A stretch of DNA of 64,000 nt, taken from the NCBI GenBank assembly GCA_963736695.1, contig CAVTPU010000001.1, positions 372,001-436,000 of the forward strand, in the 5' to 3' direction. Each line of letters opens with the position of its first letter. Position 1 is the stretch's first letter. The notes under the pieces were generated by a model, which saw only the letters and a list, made by a program, of their open reading frames with translations, was not told where the DNA came from and did no database searches. Source of the DNA: CAVTPU01 sp963736695 (lineage in GTDB: Bacteria; Actinomycetota; Actinomycetes; Mycobacteriales; Micromonosporaceae). The translations under genes and the position numbers were made by a program. Shown one piece after another: positions 44,465 to 52,241 of this stretch.

Positions 44465-45400
44465 ATGACGATCGAAGAGCACATCACCACGTTCGATGGG
44501 CTGCCTGTCATGGCCTACGAACCCGGGATGGCACTGCCGGAAGACGTCGACCCAGCCGCGGTCGCGTGGCGCATCGCCACCGACTACGACGGGGAACACC
44601 CATTTGAGCGCTGTCTCTCGGGACTCCTCGAGCAGCCATGGGCCGGCCAGATCCGGGCACTCGTCGTGGGCGAGTGGGGAAAAAGCTATGAGAAGCACCC
44701 CCCGATCGGGAACCTCGTCGCCGCCGCCGACACTCTCACGAACCTCACCGCACTGTTCCTCGGCGAGATGACCCGTGACGAAAACGAGGTCTCCTGGATC
44801 AACCAGACAGACGTCACTCCGCTTCTCACGGCGTACCCAGAACTTAGGGTGTTGCGGGTGCGAGGCGGGGAAGGCCTCGCACTGCGGGCCGGAACCTACC
44901 CCAACCTGCGTGAGCTGGCATTCGAGACCGACGGCCTGCCCAACCAGGTCGTCCACGCGGTCGGCGAGTCCGAGTTCCCCGACCTGACCCACCTCGAACT
45001 GTGGCTCGGCCTCGCCGTCTACGGCGGCGACGCAGGCGTGGACGGCCTCACCCCGATCCTCACCGGAACCCGGCTACCCACCCTCGCCTCGCTGGCACTA
45101 CGCAACTCGATGGTCGCCGACCAGATCGCGGTGTCGCTGGCCGGAGCGCCCATCGTCGCGCAACTATCCACCCTGGACCTATCCCTGGGGACGCTGTCGG
45201 ATGCCGGCGCCGCGGCACTGCTCGGCGGCCAGCCACTCACCCACCTGACACGACTCGACCTCCACCACCACTTTCTCAGCAAGGACATGATGCGACGACT
45301 CCGCGACGAGCTCAGACCACACGGAGTCGACATCGACCTCTCCGAGGCAGAGGGCACCGTCACTAGCCCAGCAGACCGCTACGTGGCGGTGTCCGAGTGA
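44465..45400 (+). CDS. STM4015-family protein, copy 7, coupled to STM4014
   Basis: This 311-residue protein is the last of the first group. The N-terminus is of the YEPGMALP type. The body has AVYGGDAGVDGLTPIL in place of the usual GGDATVxDL, and the region near the end carries ELRPHG instead of ELEPHG. The tail is ADRYVAVSE. Its TGA overlaps the GTG of the ATP-grasp gene by four bases, so its translation is tied to that of the modifying enzymes. In family context a single STM4015 gene normally fills this place. Confidence 0.92.
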   Translation: MTIEEHITTFDGLPVMAYEPGMALPEDVDPAAVAWRIATDYDGEHPFERCLSGLLEQPWAGQIRALVVGEWGKSYEKHPPIGNLVAAADTLTNLTALFLGEMTRDENEVSWINQTDVTPLLTAYPELRVLRVRGGEGLALRAGTYPNLRELAFETDGLPNQVVHAVGESEFPDLTHLELWLGLAVYGGDAGVDGLTPILTGTRLPTLASLALRNSMVADQIAVSLAGAPIVAQLSTLDLSLGTLSDAGAAALLGGQPLTHLTRLDLHHHFLSKDMMRRLRDELRPHGVDIDLSEAEGTVTSPADRYVAVSE

Positions 45401-46551
45401 CGACGTTCCCGCTGCCTATCACCATCATCGGCAACCCGGAGAACCGTCGGGTCACCGGATTCCGTGCGGCCACACGGCGTGCCGGCCTGCCAGACCCCCA
45501 CATCGTGAAGTGGCGCGACGTCGCCGCAGGCGCCCCGATCGAGATCGGGCCCGGTTCGTGGGTGCGCATCGACTCGCCCGGCGAGGACGCCGAGGTGGAG
45601 TGGCTGCTGCGCACCGCCATCGACCGTGCCGAACGAGGCGACCTCGGCCCGCCCGCTGGCGAGGTCCCCACCATCGACCTCACCGAGGTGGCCGGCGCGA
45701 AGGACTGGTATGCCGGAATCGCCTGGGCCCTTCGCCGGATCGCCTCCGCCGCACGCGACCGGGGCGCCACGTTGCTCAACGACCCGGACGACGTCCTCAC
45801 CGTGTTCGACAAGGCCCGATGCCACTCCCGGCTCGACGCCGCCGGAGTGCCGGTTCCGCCCGCGTTGCCACCGGTCGCCGACTATCGCGACCTGCGTGCC
45901 GCGATGACCGAACGCGACTGGTCCCGCGTCTTCGTCAAACCGTGCCACGGCTCGTCCGCCTCCGGAGTGATCGCGCTCACCACCCGCACCGGCCGGGTCC
46001 TCGCCACCACATCAGCCGAACTGGTCCGCTCTCCCGATGGCATCCACCTGCACAACTCGCTGCGGGTGCGGCAATACACCGATGAATCCGACGTCGCGAC
46101 CATCGTCGACACGCTCGCGCGCGACGGAGTCCACGTCGAACGGTGGTTCCCCAAGTCGGCACTGGGCGCCCGAGTCGTGGATGCCCGGGTGGTGGTCATC
46201 GCCGGACGACCCAGCCACGTCGTCGGGCGGGCCAGCCGCTGGCCCATGACCAATCTCCACCTCGGCGCCGAACGGGTCGACGCCGCGAGCCTGCGGGCCG
46301 CCGCCGGCGACGCCGCCTATGACGCCGCGCTCGCGACCTGTGTCCGGGCGGCCGAGTGCTTCCCGCGAAGCCTTCAGGTCGCCGTCGACGTGATGTTCTC
46401 GTCGTCGTGGCAGTCACACGCCGTCGCCGAGGTCAACGCCTTCGGCGACCTGTTGCCCTCGCTGACCGTCGACGGGCGCGACACCTACGATGAACAGATC
46501 CATGCGCTGATCGGAGGTCTCTTCCCGGTGGAGACGCCCAACCATGCGTGA
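45397..46551 (+). CDS. STM4014-family ATP-grasp protein
   Basis: This 384-residue protein has a family-specific N-terminal domain (ITIIGNPENRRVTGF, then residues to about 120) and an ATP-grasp half: VFDKARCHSRLDAAGVPVPP near 140, phosphate-binding VFVKPCHGSSASGV near 180, and metal-site AVAEVNAFGDLLPS near 350. ATP-grasp enzymes join a carboxylate to an amine, thiol or peptide through an acyl phosphate. The acceptor here is not known; a peptide or protein terminus such as that of the STM4015-like proteins is possible. It starts with GTG overlapping copy 7 and overlaps STM4013 by eight bases. Confidence 0.9.
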   Translation: MTTFPLPITIIGNPENRRVTGFRAATRRAGLPDPHIVKWRDVAAGAPIEIGPGSWVRIDSPGEDAEVEWLLRTAIDRAERGDLGPPAGEVPTIDLTEVAGAKDWYAGIAWALRRIASAARDRGATLLNDPDDVLTVFDKARCHSRLDAAGVPVPPALPPVADYRDLRAAMTERDWSRVFVKPCHGSSASGVIALTTRTGRVLATTSAELVRSPDGIHLHNSLRVRQYTDESDVATIVDTLARDGVHVERWFPKSALGARVVDARVVVIAGRPSHVVGRASRWPMTNLHLGAERVDAASLRAAAGDAAYDAALATCVRAAECFPRSLQVAVDVMFSSSWQSHAVAEVNAFGDLLPSLTVDGRDTYDEQIHALIGGLFPVETPNHA

Positions 46552-47395
46552 CATGCGACAGATCATCGGCAGCCACGACCTGCTCCTGGTCACCCTCGAC
46601 ACGCTGCGATATGACGTCGCCGCCGAGCTGGCCGCCGCCGGGAAGACCCCGAACCTCGCCCGCGTCCTGCCGTCCGGGCAATGGGAACGCCGGCACACTC
46701 CGGCGAGCTTCACCTACGCCGCGCACCACGCCTTCTTCGGCGGCTTCCTGCCGACCCCGACGACACCCGGACCGCATCCACGCCTCTTCGCCGCGACGTT
46801 CGCCGGTAGCGCCACCACCACGCCGCACACATGGACCTTCGACTCACCCAATCTCGTCGCGGGCCTCGCCGCCGTCGGCTATCACACGGTGTGCGTCGGC
46901 GGGGTGGGCTTCTTCAACAAACACAACGCCCTCGCCCGAGTCCTGCCCGGCATGTTCGCCGAGAGCCACTGGAGCCAAGAATTCGGGGTGACCAATCCAG
47001 ACTCGGTGCGCGCCCAACTCGACCAGGTCGCCCGAGTCGTCGCCGACACACCGGCCGAACGCCCGCTCATGCTGTTTCTCAACGTCTCGGCCATCCACCA
47101 GCCCAACCGGCACTACCTGCCCGGAGCCGCCGAGGACAGCAGAGCGAGCCACGCCGCCGCACTCGCACATGTCGACCACCACATCGGCCGACTCTTCTCC
47201 CTCGTCACGTCCCGGGGACGCCCCTGCTTCGCCATCGTCTGCTCCGACCACGGCACGGCATATGGAGAAGACGGTCAGACCGGTCACCGGCTCGGCCACG
47301 AAGTGGTGTGGACTGTTCCCTACGCCGAATTCGTGCTGCCGCCCGGATGGTCGGCCGACGGCCAGCCCGAACAGAACAGGACAATGACACTGTGA
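46544..47395 (+). CDS. STM4013-family hydrolase (sulfatase/alkaline phosphatase fold)
   Basis: This 283-residue protein of the alkaline-phosphatase superfamily has metal Asp residues in LVTLDTLRYD near residue 19 and CSDHGTAYGEDG near 233, followed by His in GHRLGHE. The sulfatase Cys/Ser modification motif (C/SxPxR) is not present; an Ala-Ser-Phe segment (TPASFTYAAHHAFF) stands at the nucleophile region, so Ser or Thr may act. No signal peptide is seen, so it should work in the cytoplasm with its neighbours. It could hydrolyse or transfer a phosphate or related ester. Overlaps join it to both neighbours. Confidence 0.88.
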   Translation: MRDMRQIIGSHDLLLVTLDTLRYDVAAELAAAGKTPNLARVLPSGQWERRHTPASFTYAAHHAFFGGFLPTPTTPGPHPRLFAATFAGSATTTPHTWTFDSPNLVAGLAAVGYHTVCVGGVGFFNKHNALARVLPGMFAESHWSQEFGVTNPDSVRAQLDQVARVVADTPAERPLMLFLNVSAIHQPNRHYLPGAAEDSRASHAAALAHVDHHIGRLFSLVTSRGRPCFAIVCSDHGTAYGEDGQTGHRLGHEVVWTVPYAEFVLPPGWSADGQPEQNRTMTL

Positions 47396-48732
47396 CCACG
47401 TGGACCGGCTCGCCGTACCAGGGATATCTCTATGCTTATCCGCACAAGACCGCCTATCGACGGCTCGAACCACGACCGTCCCTGCGCGATGTGTGGGCAT
47501 CGCACCGAGGCAAGCCGCACTTTCTCTATCTGCACGTGCCGTTCTGCGACATGCGGTGTGGCTTCTGCAACCTGTTCACCCGCGCCAACCCGCCCGGCGA
47601 ACAGGTGGCCGCCTACCTTCGGCAACTGCGCCACCAAGCCCACGTGGTGCGCGACGCGGTCGGCGACCCCGACACCGGCGACGGGCCACGCATCGCCAGC
47701 ACCGCCATCGGCGGCGGCACCCCGACCTTCGTCAGCCCCGACCAACTGCACGACCTGCTCGACATCGCCGAACTGATGACCGCCGGGACCGCCGTCCCAC
47801 TATCGGTGGAGACCTCACCGGCGACCGCCACCACCGAACGGATCTCTCTGCTCGCCGACCGTGGCACGCGACGGGTCAGCATCGGGGTGCAGAGCTTCCT
47901 CGACGACGAGGCGCACGCCGCCGGCCGACCCCAACACCGGGCCGTCGTCGATCAGGCCCTCGACACCATTCGAGCCACTGCCATCCCGGTGCTCAACATC
48001 GACCTGATCTATGGCATCGACGGCCAGACGCCACAGACGTGGCTGGAGTCGCTGCGCACCGCCCTCACGTGGAAACCCGAAGAGCTCTACCTATACCCCT
48101 TGTACGTGCGGCCTGTCACCGGACTCGGCCGACGCGCACAATCCACACTCGACGGCGTCGACCCCGACTGGGACACGCAACGGATGACGCTCTATCGCAT
48201 CGGACGAGACACGCTGTGCGCCGCCGGCTATCGCCAACTGTCCATGCGTAACTTCGTCCGCGCCGACGTGCCCCAACCGGTCACCGACTACTGCTGTCAG
48301 AACGACGGCATGATCGGCCTCGGCTGCGGGGCCCGCTCCTACACCACGGACCTGCACTACTCGTTCGACTATGCGGTCGGCGTCGGCGCGGTGCGCGGCG
48401 TGCTCGCCGACTATGTGTCCCGGCCGGTCGAAGACTTCGGCTATGCCGAGATCGGCGTGCGCCTCGACCCGTGGGAGCAGCGGCGGCGTTGGCTGCTGCA
48501 GTCTCTGCTGCGGGCCGAAGGGCTGGACACCAAGCCCTATCTGAACCGGTTCGGCACCCGCATCGACGAGGATTTCCCCCAGTTGGCCGAGCTCGTCGAC
48601 CGTGGGTGGCTCGCCGTCGACGACGAGTCGCTCACACTCACCGAGGAGGGCCTGGCACACAGCGACGCCATCGGCCCCTGGCTCATCTCCGCGCCGGTCA
48701 GGGCCGCGATGCTCGACTATCCGCTGCGGTGA
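47392..48732 (+). CDS. STM4012-family radical SAM protein (HemN/HemW-like)
   Basis: This 446-residue protein binds a 4Fe-4S cluster through C52xxxC56xxC59 (PFCDMRCGFCN). It has the HemN-like glycine motif IGGGTPTF near 105 and the SIGVQSFLDDE segment near 165, plus a C-terminal HemN-type domain. It begins with GTG overlapping the hydrolase stop. HemW/HemN relatives act in haem metabolism or methyl/radical transfer. The strict link with STM4011, 4013, 4014 and 4015 points to a different, dedicated substrate, so I would not call it coproporphyrinogen dehydrogenase. Confidence 0.9.
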   Translation: MTTWTGSPYQGYLYAYPHKTAYRRLEPRPSLRDVWASHRGKPHFLYLHVPFCDMRCGFCNLFTRANPPGEQVAAYLRQLRHQAHVVRDAVGDPDTGDGPRIASTAIGGGTPTFVSPDQLHDLLDIAELMTAGTAVPLSVETSPATATTERISLLADRGTRRVSIGVQSFLDDEAHAAGRPQHRAVVDQALDTIRATAIPVLNIDLIYGIDGQTPQTWLESLRTALTWKPEELYLYPLYVRPVTGLGRRAQSTLDGVDPDWDTQRMTLYRIGRDTLCAAGYRQLSMRNFVRADVPQPVTDYCCQNDGMIGLGCGARSYTTDLHYSFDYAVGVGAVRGVLADYVSRPVEDFGYAEIGVRLDPWEQRRRWLLQSLLRAEGLDTKPYLNRFGTRIDEDFPQLAELVDRGWLAVDDESLTLTEEGLAHSDAIGPWLISAPVRAAMLDYPLR

Positions 48733-48736
48733 AACG

Positions 48737-49672
48737 ATGAACCTGACCATTCTCTATCGCGGCCCGTTGGCGAGCTGCAACTTCGACTGTCCCTATTGCC
48801 CGTTCGCGAAACGACACGACCCGCCCGAACTGCTGCGCGCCGACCGCGCGGCGCTGGACCGGTTCGTCGACTGGGTCGAGCGCAACCCAGACCGGGACCA
48901 GGCCTCGATCCTGTTCACTCCGTGGGGCGAGGCGTTGACCCGCCGGTGGTATCGCGACGCGATCGTGAGTCTGTCCCGGCTGCCGCATGTGCGTCGGGTC
49001 GCGATCCAGACGAATCTGTCGAGCCGGTTGGGCTGGCTCGCCGACGCCGACCTGAACACCGCCGCACTGTGGGCGACCTATCACCCCGGCCAGGTGTCCG
49101 AAGACCGGTTCGTCGCGGCCTGCGCCGAACTCGACCGGATCGGCGCCCGCTATTCGGTGGGTGTGGTGGCCCAACCGGAGCACCTCGACGCGGCCCGGTC
49201 GTTGCGGGCGCGGTTGCGCCCCGACGTATATCTGTGGGCGAACGCGGCCGAGGGATACGCCTACTCCGACGCGGAGGTTGAGCCGTGGATGGCGCTCGAC
49301 CCGCTGTTCGCCTTCAGCGTGCACCCGCACGCCTCCCGTGGTCACGAGTGTCGGGCCGGGGAGAGCGTCATCTCGGTCGCGGGTGACGGCACCGTGCGAC
49401 GATGCCACTTCATCGACGAGCCGCTCGGGAACCTCTACGACGGCACCTATCGCGCCGGCCTGCGACCCCGGCCGTGTGTGAACGAGATCTGCGACTGCCA
49501 CATCGGTTATGTCCACATGCGACGCTTGCCGCTGTATGAGGTTTTCGGCGCGGGAGTCCTGGAACGAATCCCCCACGGGCCGGTGGATGACGTGTGGCGC
49601 AATGTCTCCGGGGTGGACGGATCGGCGCAGATAAGACTCCTGCCGATCCGCCCGGCCTCGGCACCCGGTTAG
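48737..49672 (+). CDS. STM4011-family radical SAM protein
   Basis: This 311-residue radical SAM enzyme has the cluster motif C14xxxC18xxC21 (CNFDCPYCPF). Further Cys residues near the C-terminal half (HECRAGES, RRCHFIDE, RPCVNEICDCHIGYVH) suggest an auxiliary iron-sulfur cluster as in SPASM-type peptide-modifying enzymes. It lies four bases after STM4012 and is the last gene of the cassette; the next gene converges on it with a small overlap. Auxiliary clusters are typical of enzymes that form C-C, C-S or C-O links in peptides. This supports, but does not prove, a protein-modifying role. Confidence 0.9.
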   Translation: MNLTILYRGPLASCNFDCPYCPFAKRHDPPELLRADRAALDRFVDWVERNPDRDQASILFTPWGEALTRRWYRDAIVSLSRLPHVRRVAIQTNLSSRLGWLADADLNTAALWATYHPGQVSEDRFVAACAELDRIGARYSVGVVAQPEHLDAARSLRARLRPDVYLWANAAEGYAYSDAEVEPWMALDPLFAFSVHPHASRGHECRAGESVISVAGDGTVRRCHFIDEPLGNLYDGTYRAGLRPRPCVNEICDCHIGYVHMRRLPLYEVFGAGVLERIPHGPVDDVWRNVSGVDGSAQIRLLPIRPASAPG

Positions 49673-50784
49673 CTCTGCACGAGTGGCGCGTATTCGTCCT
49701 CGGTGAGCCCGAAGGTCCATGCCACACCACCACGGGCGGTGGTGACGTTCGGCGGCACCCGAAGGAAATAGGTTCGGCTGGTGCCGTCAGGCTCCGGGGT
49801 GGAGTTGATCACCTCCACCATCACGAGCGGTTCGTCGCCGTCGAGTGGCACCCGCCACAGAATGCCGCACTCGTCCTCGTGCAGCCGTTGGGCCTTGCTC
49901 TCGCGCAGATAGCGATCGAATCCGAAGTATTCCACCATGACGCGGCGGATCTCGGCGTTGTCCTCATCGCGGATGCGTTCGACGGTGAGGTGGGCCAGTT
50001 CGTCGGCGACCGATGGGGGAATCGGCATGCCCCGCCACGCGAACATCGACCAACCATCCGGAAAGGACAGTGCCGGACCGTCACCATGGTGGAGCCGGCC
50101 GACGTTGTCGCGCAGCAACGCGGTCGGACGTTCGGTGAGGATCACGCCGTCTTCATAGGGCCACCACCATCCGGCGGAGGCCGCCACGGCCGCGAGGGCT
50201 GCGATCGCCTCGGCCATCGCGGCGTCGGTGATGACAGAGTCGGTAATGGCGGCGTCAGAGGTCGCGTTCGACGGGGCGAACGCGCCCAGCCACGCGGCGT
50301 CGTGTTGGCCGCCCACCGAATCGAGCATGACCATGGCGGCCGCGACATCGGTGAGTTTGTCGGCCTCGACAAGCTCGGCGATGACCCGGGTGCGGATCGG
50401 TGTGAACAACGACTCCATGACCAGCCGCCAGGGTCGGGCGCCTGCGGCGGCCCAGTGCCGTGCCCAGCCTGCGGCGCCGAGTCGGGCCATGGCCTCGGCG
50501 CGGGCCGCGGCCCACGGTCGGGTCCGCACCTCACCGCGCACGCTGCGGCCCAGCTCACCGCTGGCCGACACGCGGGCGGCCGTGCGCGCGGCGGCGAGCG
50601 GCGAGTCGCACCACGTGATGGTGGTCGGTGGGGTCAGGCCGGCTGCGGCGTAGGCCCGACGGACGCCCGCTTCGGCGGTGGCCCGGTCGGCCGGGGTGGT
50701 CGCGACGGCGGCGTCGGTCCAGTCGTCGGCGCGACGGGCGAGCGCGCGCTCGTTGTCCACTGTGGTGATCGTCGTCTGTGTCAT
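49669..50784 (-). CDS. DUF6745-like protein, unknown function
   Basis: This 371-residue protein ends with a segment typical of DUF6745-type proteins: HHGDGPALSFPDGWSMFAWRG, then AEIRRVMVEYFGFDRYLRES and ECGILWRVPLDG, closing with PPNVTTARGGVAWTFGL. The N-terminal 200 residues are Ala-rich helices. Its stop overlaps the STM4011 stop on the other strand. It follows the small protein gene by three bases, so both are one operon. Family assignment is from pattern memory and moderately sure; the function is unknown. In many actinobacteria such genes stand near leucine-rich or repeat proteins. Confidence 0.7.
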   Translation of the reverse strand: MTQTTITTVDNERALARRADDWTDAAVATTPADRATAEAGVRRAYAAAGLTPPTTITWCDSPLAAARTAARVSASGELGRSVRGEVRTRPWAAARAEAMARLGAAGWARHWAAAGARPWRLVMESLFTPIRTRVIAELVEADKLTDVAAAMVMLDSVGGQHDAAWLGAFAPSNATSDAAITDSVITDAAMAEAIAALAAVAASAGWWWPYEDGVILTERPTALLRDNVGRLHHGDGPALSFPDGWSMFAWRGMPIPPSVADELAHLTVERIRDEDNAEIRRVMVEYFGFDRYLRESKAQRLHEDECGILWRVPLDGDEPLVMVEVINSTPEPDGTSRTYFLRVPPNVTTARGGVAWTFGLTEDEYAPLVQS

Positions 50785-50787
50785 CGG

Positions 50788-51108
50788 TCAGTCCGCCACG
50801 GGCCGGATCGCGCCGGGGAGGTATTCCCGTTGCCGAATCACCTGATACCAGCCCTTCGGCAGGCCGATCGGGCCGTGCTCTTCGTGGGTGAGCCGTCCGT
50901 GGGCCTCGATGTGCAAGAACATGGTCTCGACGTCGTCGGGCAGGCACAGCAGGCGAAGTCCTTCGCCGGACGCCACGTGTGCGTGACCGGTGGCCTCGCC
51001 GCGCGCCAGGACCAGCCGGCCCTTCGAGTCGCGGGGTGCGGCGATGAGTCCGTCGGGCACCTCGTTCTCGTCGATCGTCCTCACTAATACGTCGCCTTGC
51101 CGATACAT
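50788..51108 (-). CDS. small beta-rich protein, partner of DUF6745-like protein
   Basis: This 106-residue protein begins MYRQGDVLVRTIDENE and continues with GRLVLARGEATGHAHVASG and GPIGLPKGWYQVIRQREYLP, ending in a short charged tail. The pattern is a compact beta barrel with a GHAH pair that might bind metal. Proteins of this kind commonly precede DUF6745-type genes. ATG 51108 is preferred over a much longer frame because homology-like sequence starts there. No catalytic motif is recognised. Confidence 0.75.
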   Translation of the reverse strand: MYRQGDVLVRTIDENEVPDGLIAAPRDSKGRLVLARGEATGHAHVASGEGLRLLCLPDDVETMFLHIEAHGRLTHEEHGPIGLPKGWYQVIRQREYLPGAIRPVAD

Positions 51109-51172
51109 CGCCGTCGTCCTCTCCGCGGTCCGAACCTTCCGGTGTGTTTCTCCCGGTGCGAAGAGGAGCCTG

Positions 51173-51901
51173 TCACAGGGGTGTGACATCTCCGGCCGCG
51201 CCACCCGTTTGGGCCGGTCGCCGCGCGACATAGACCACGTCGGCGGTGCCGCTCGGATGCGCCGTCTCCAGCACCTCCACGTCATCGAACCAGACCCGAA
51301 GACGACCTTCGTACGCCGTGTCGCGGCTCGCGCTCCACACCGCGAGCACTCCCCCCGGGGCCAGTCGGTCGTACGTGAGGCTCAGGCCACGCTGCGCGTA
51401 CACGTGCTTGTTGGTGTCGAAGACGAGCCAGTTGGGCCCGTTGTCGGTGTCCAGGCAGATCGCGTCATATGGGTCGGTGGCGCGCTCGAGCCAGTCGAGG
51501 ATGTCGGATTCGGTGAGGCGCACGCGCGGGTCGGCGAGCGCCTCGCCGGTGAGGTGACGCAGGTGTTGTTCGTGCCAGCCGATGACGGTCTTCTCGATCT
51601 CGACGACGTCGATCGCCGCGAGGGTCGGGTGGGCTGTGGCGCGGATGAGTGAGAATCCGACGCCGAGGCCGCCGATGAGCAGACGTGGTGACGGCGTGCA
51701 GACCCGGGATATCGCGGCGTCGATGAGCAGGCGCTCCGATGTGCCATCGGAGGTGTCCATGAGGAACACGCCGTTGCTGATGATCTCGAAGTGGTGGCTG
51801 GTCTGGCGCAGGACCAGTTCGCCTCGTTCGGTGCGTACCCGGTCGATTGTTCGGGGAGGCTCTGGCGCGTAGTTCCCGACATGTCCGTCTTCGCCATTCA
51901 C
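51173..51901 (-). CDS. spermidine synthase-like methyltransferase-fold protein
   Basis: This 242-residue protein has LLIGGLGVGFSLI near 95 (the nucleotide-binding Gly-rich loop), VDVVEIEKTVIGWHEQ with the acidic ligand, RVRLTESDILDWL, YDAICLDTDNGPNWLV, and a LAPGGVLAVWSA strand. This is the fold of spermidine/spermine synthases and class I methyltransferases without the membrane domain seen in some actinobacterial members. The amine substrate motif of true spermidine synthase is incomplete, so the reaction is uncertain. It is divergent from feoA and lies 64 bases upstream of the small protein gene on the same strand. Confidence 0.82.
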   Translation of the reverse strand: MNGEDGHVGNYAPEPPRTIDRVRTERGELVLRQTSHHFEIISNGVFLMDTSDGTSERLLIDAAISRVCTPSPRLLIGGLGVGFSLIRATAHPTLAAIDVVEIEKTVIGWHEQHLRHLTGEALADPRVRLTESDILDWLERATDPYDAICLDTDNGPNWLVFDTNKHVYAQRGLSLTYDRLAPGGVLAVWSASRDTAYEGRLRVWFDDVEVLETAHPSGTADVVYVARRPAQTGGAAGDVTPL

Positions 51902-51969
51902 GGGCGAACCGTACCAGTGGGTGGCGGCGACATATGAGTCCCTCCCGGCGAACGATCATGTCGGTCTCC

Positions 51970-51999
51970 TTGAGGCGGGGACAGAGGCGAACCTAATAT
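51970..51999 (+). promoter_or_regulatory. promoter of feoABC, apparently leaderless
   Basis: TTGAGG and TAATAT are 18 bases apart. The GTG of feoA lies eight bases past the -10, at the expected transcription start, and no ribosome site precedes it. This is the clearest sigma-A/HrdB-like promoter in the window. Confidence 0.7.
51986..51996 (+). promoter_or_regulatory. DtxR/IdeR half-site overlapping the feo -10 box
   Basis: GGCGAACCTAA differs by one base from the right half of the IdeR/DmdR iron box consensus (GGCTAACCTAA). The left half is poor. Position over the -10 box fits iron-dependent repression. Confidence 0.4.
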
Positions 52000-52007
52000 C
52001 TATTACT

Positions 52008-52241
52008 GTGACCCTCGCCAACGCGCCGCTGCGCGTGCCCGTACTCCTCGATCGGGTGCGACTGTCGGCCGCCGAAGCGATGCGGCTCGCCGAGCTCGGG
52101 CTGCGGGCCGGCGCCACGGTCACGATCCTCCGTCGAACCGCGGGCGGAGGGCGCGTCATCGGTGTCGGGCCGGCCCGGATCGCGGTCGGCGGCCGGATGC
52201 TCGACAGGATCCCCGTGTCCTTCGTCGCTGAGCCCGACTGA
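52008..52241 (+). CDS. feoA: ferrous iron transport protein A
   Basis: This 77-residue SH3-like FeoA protein has APLRVPVLLDRVRL, LAELGLRAGATVTILRR and the terminal IAVGGRMLDRIPV segments. It starts at GTG 52008 right behind the -10 box. An upstream frame to 51921 would include promoter sequence and is rejected. The TGA overlaps the feoB ATG by one base. FeoA binds to FeoB at the membrane and is needed for Fe(II) uptake. Confidence 0.9.
   Translation: MTLANAPLRVPVLLDRVRLSAAEAMRLAELGLRAGATVTILRRTAGGGRVIGVGPARIAVGGRMLDRIPVSFVAEPD

Noticed and set aside
38300..45400. CRISPR-like or mobile repeat array
   Set aside because: Repeats are about 1 kb apart and belong to duplicated genes and their leaders; no short spacers, no cas genes, no transposase or terminal repeats.
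46544..47395. Typical sulfatase
   Set aside because: No C/SxPxR formylglycine motif is present; only the superfamily metal motifs are seen.
47392..48732. Coproporphyrinogen III dehydrogenase (HemN) or HemW
   Set aside because: The radical SAM and HemN-like features fit, but the tight overlap with STM4013 and STM4011 and lack of haem genes nearby favour the STM4012 family.
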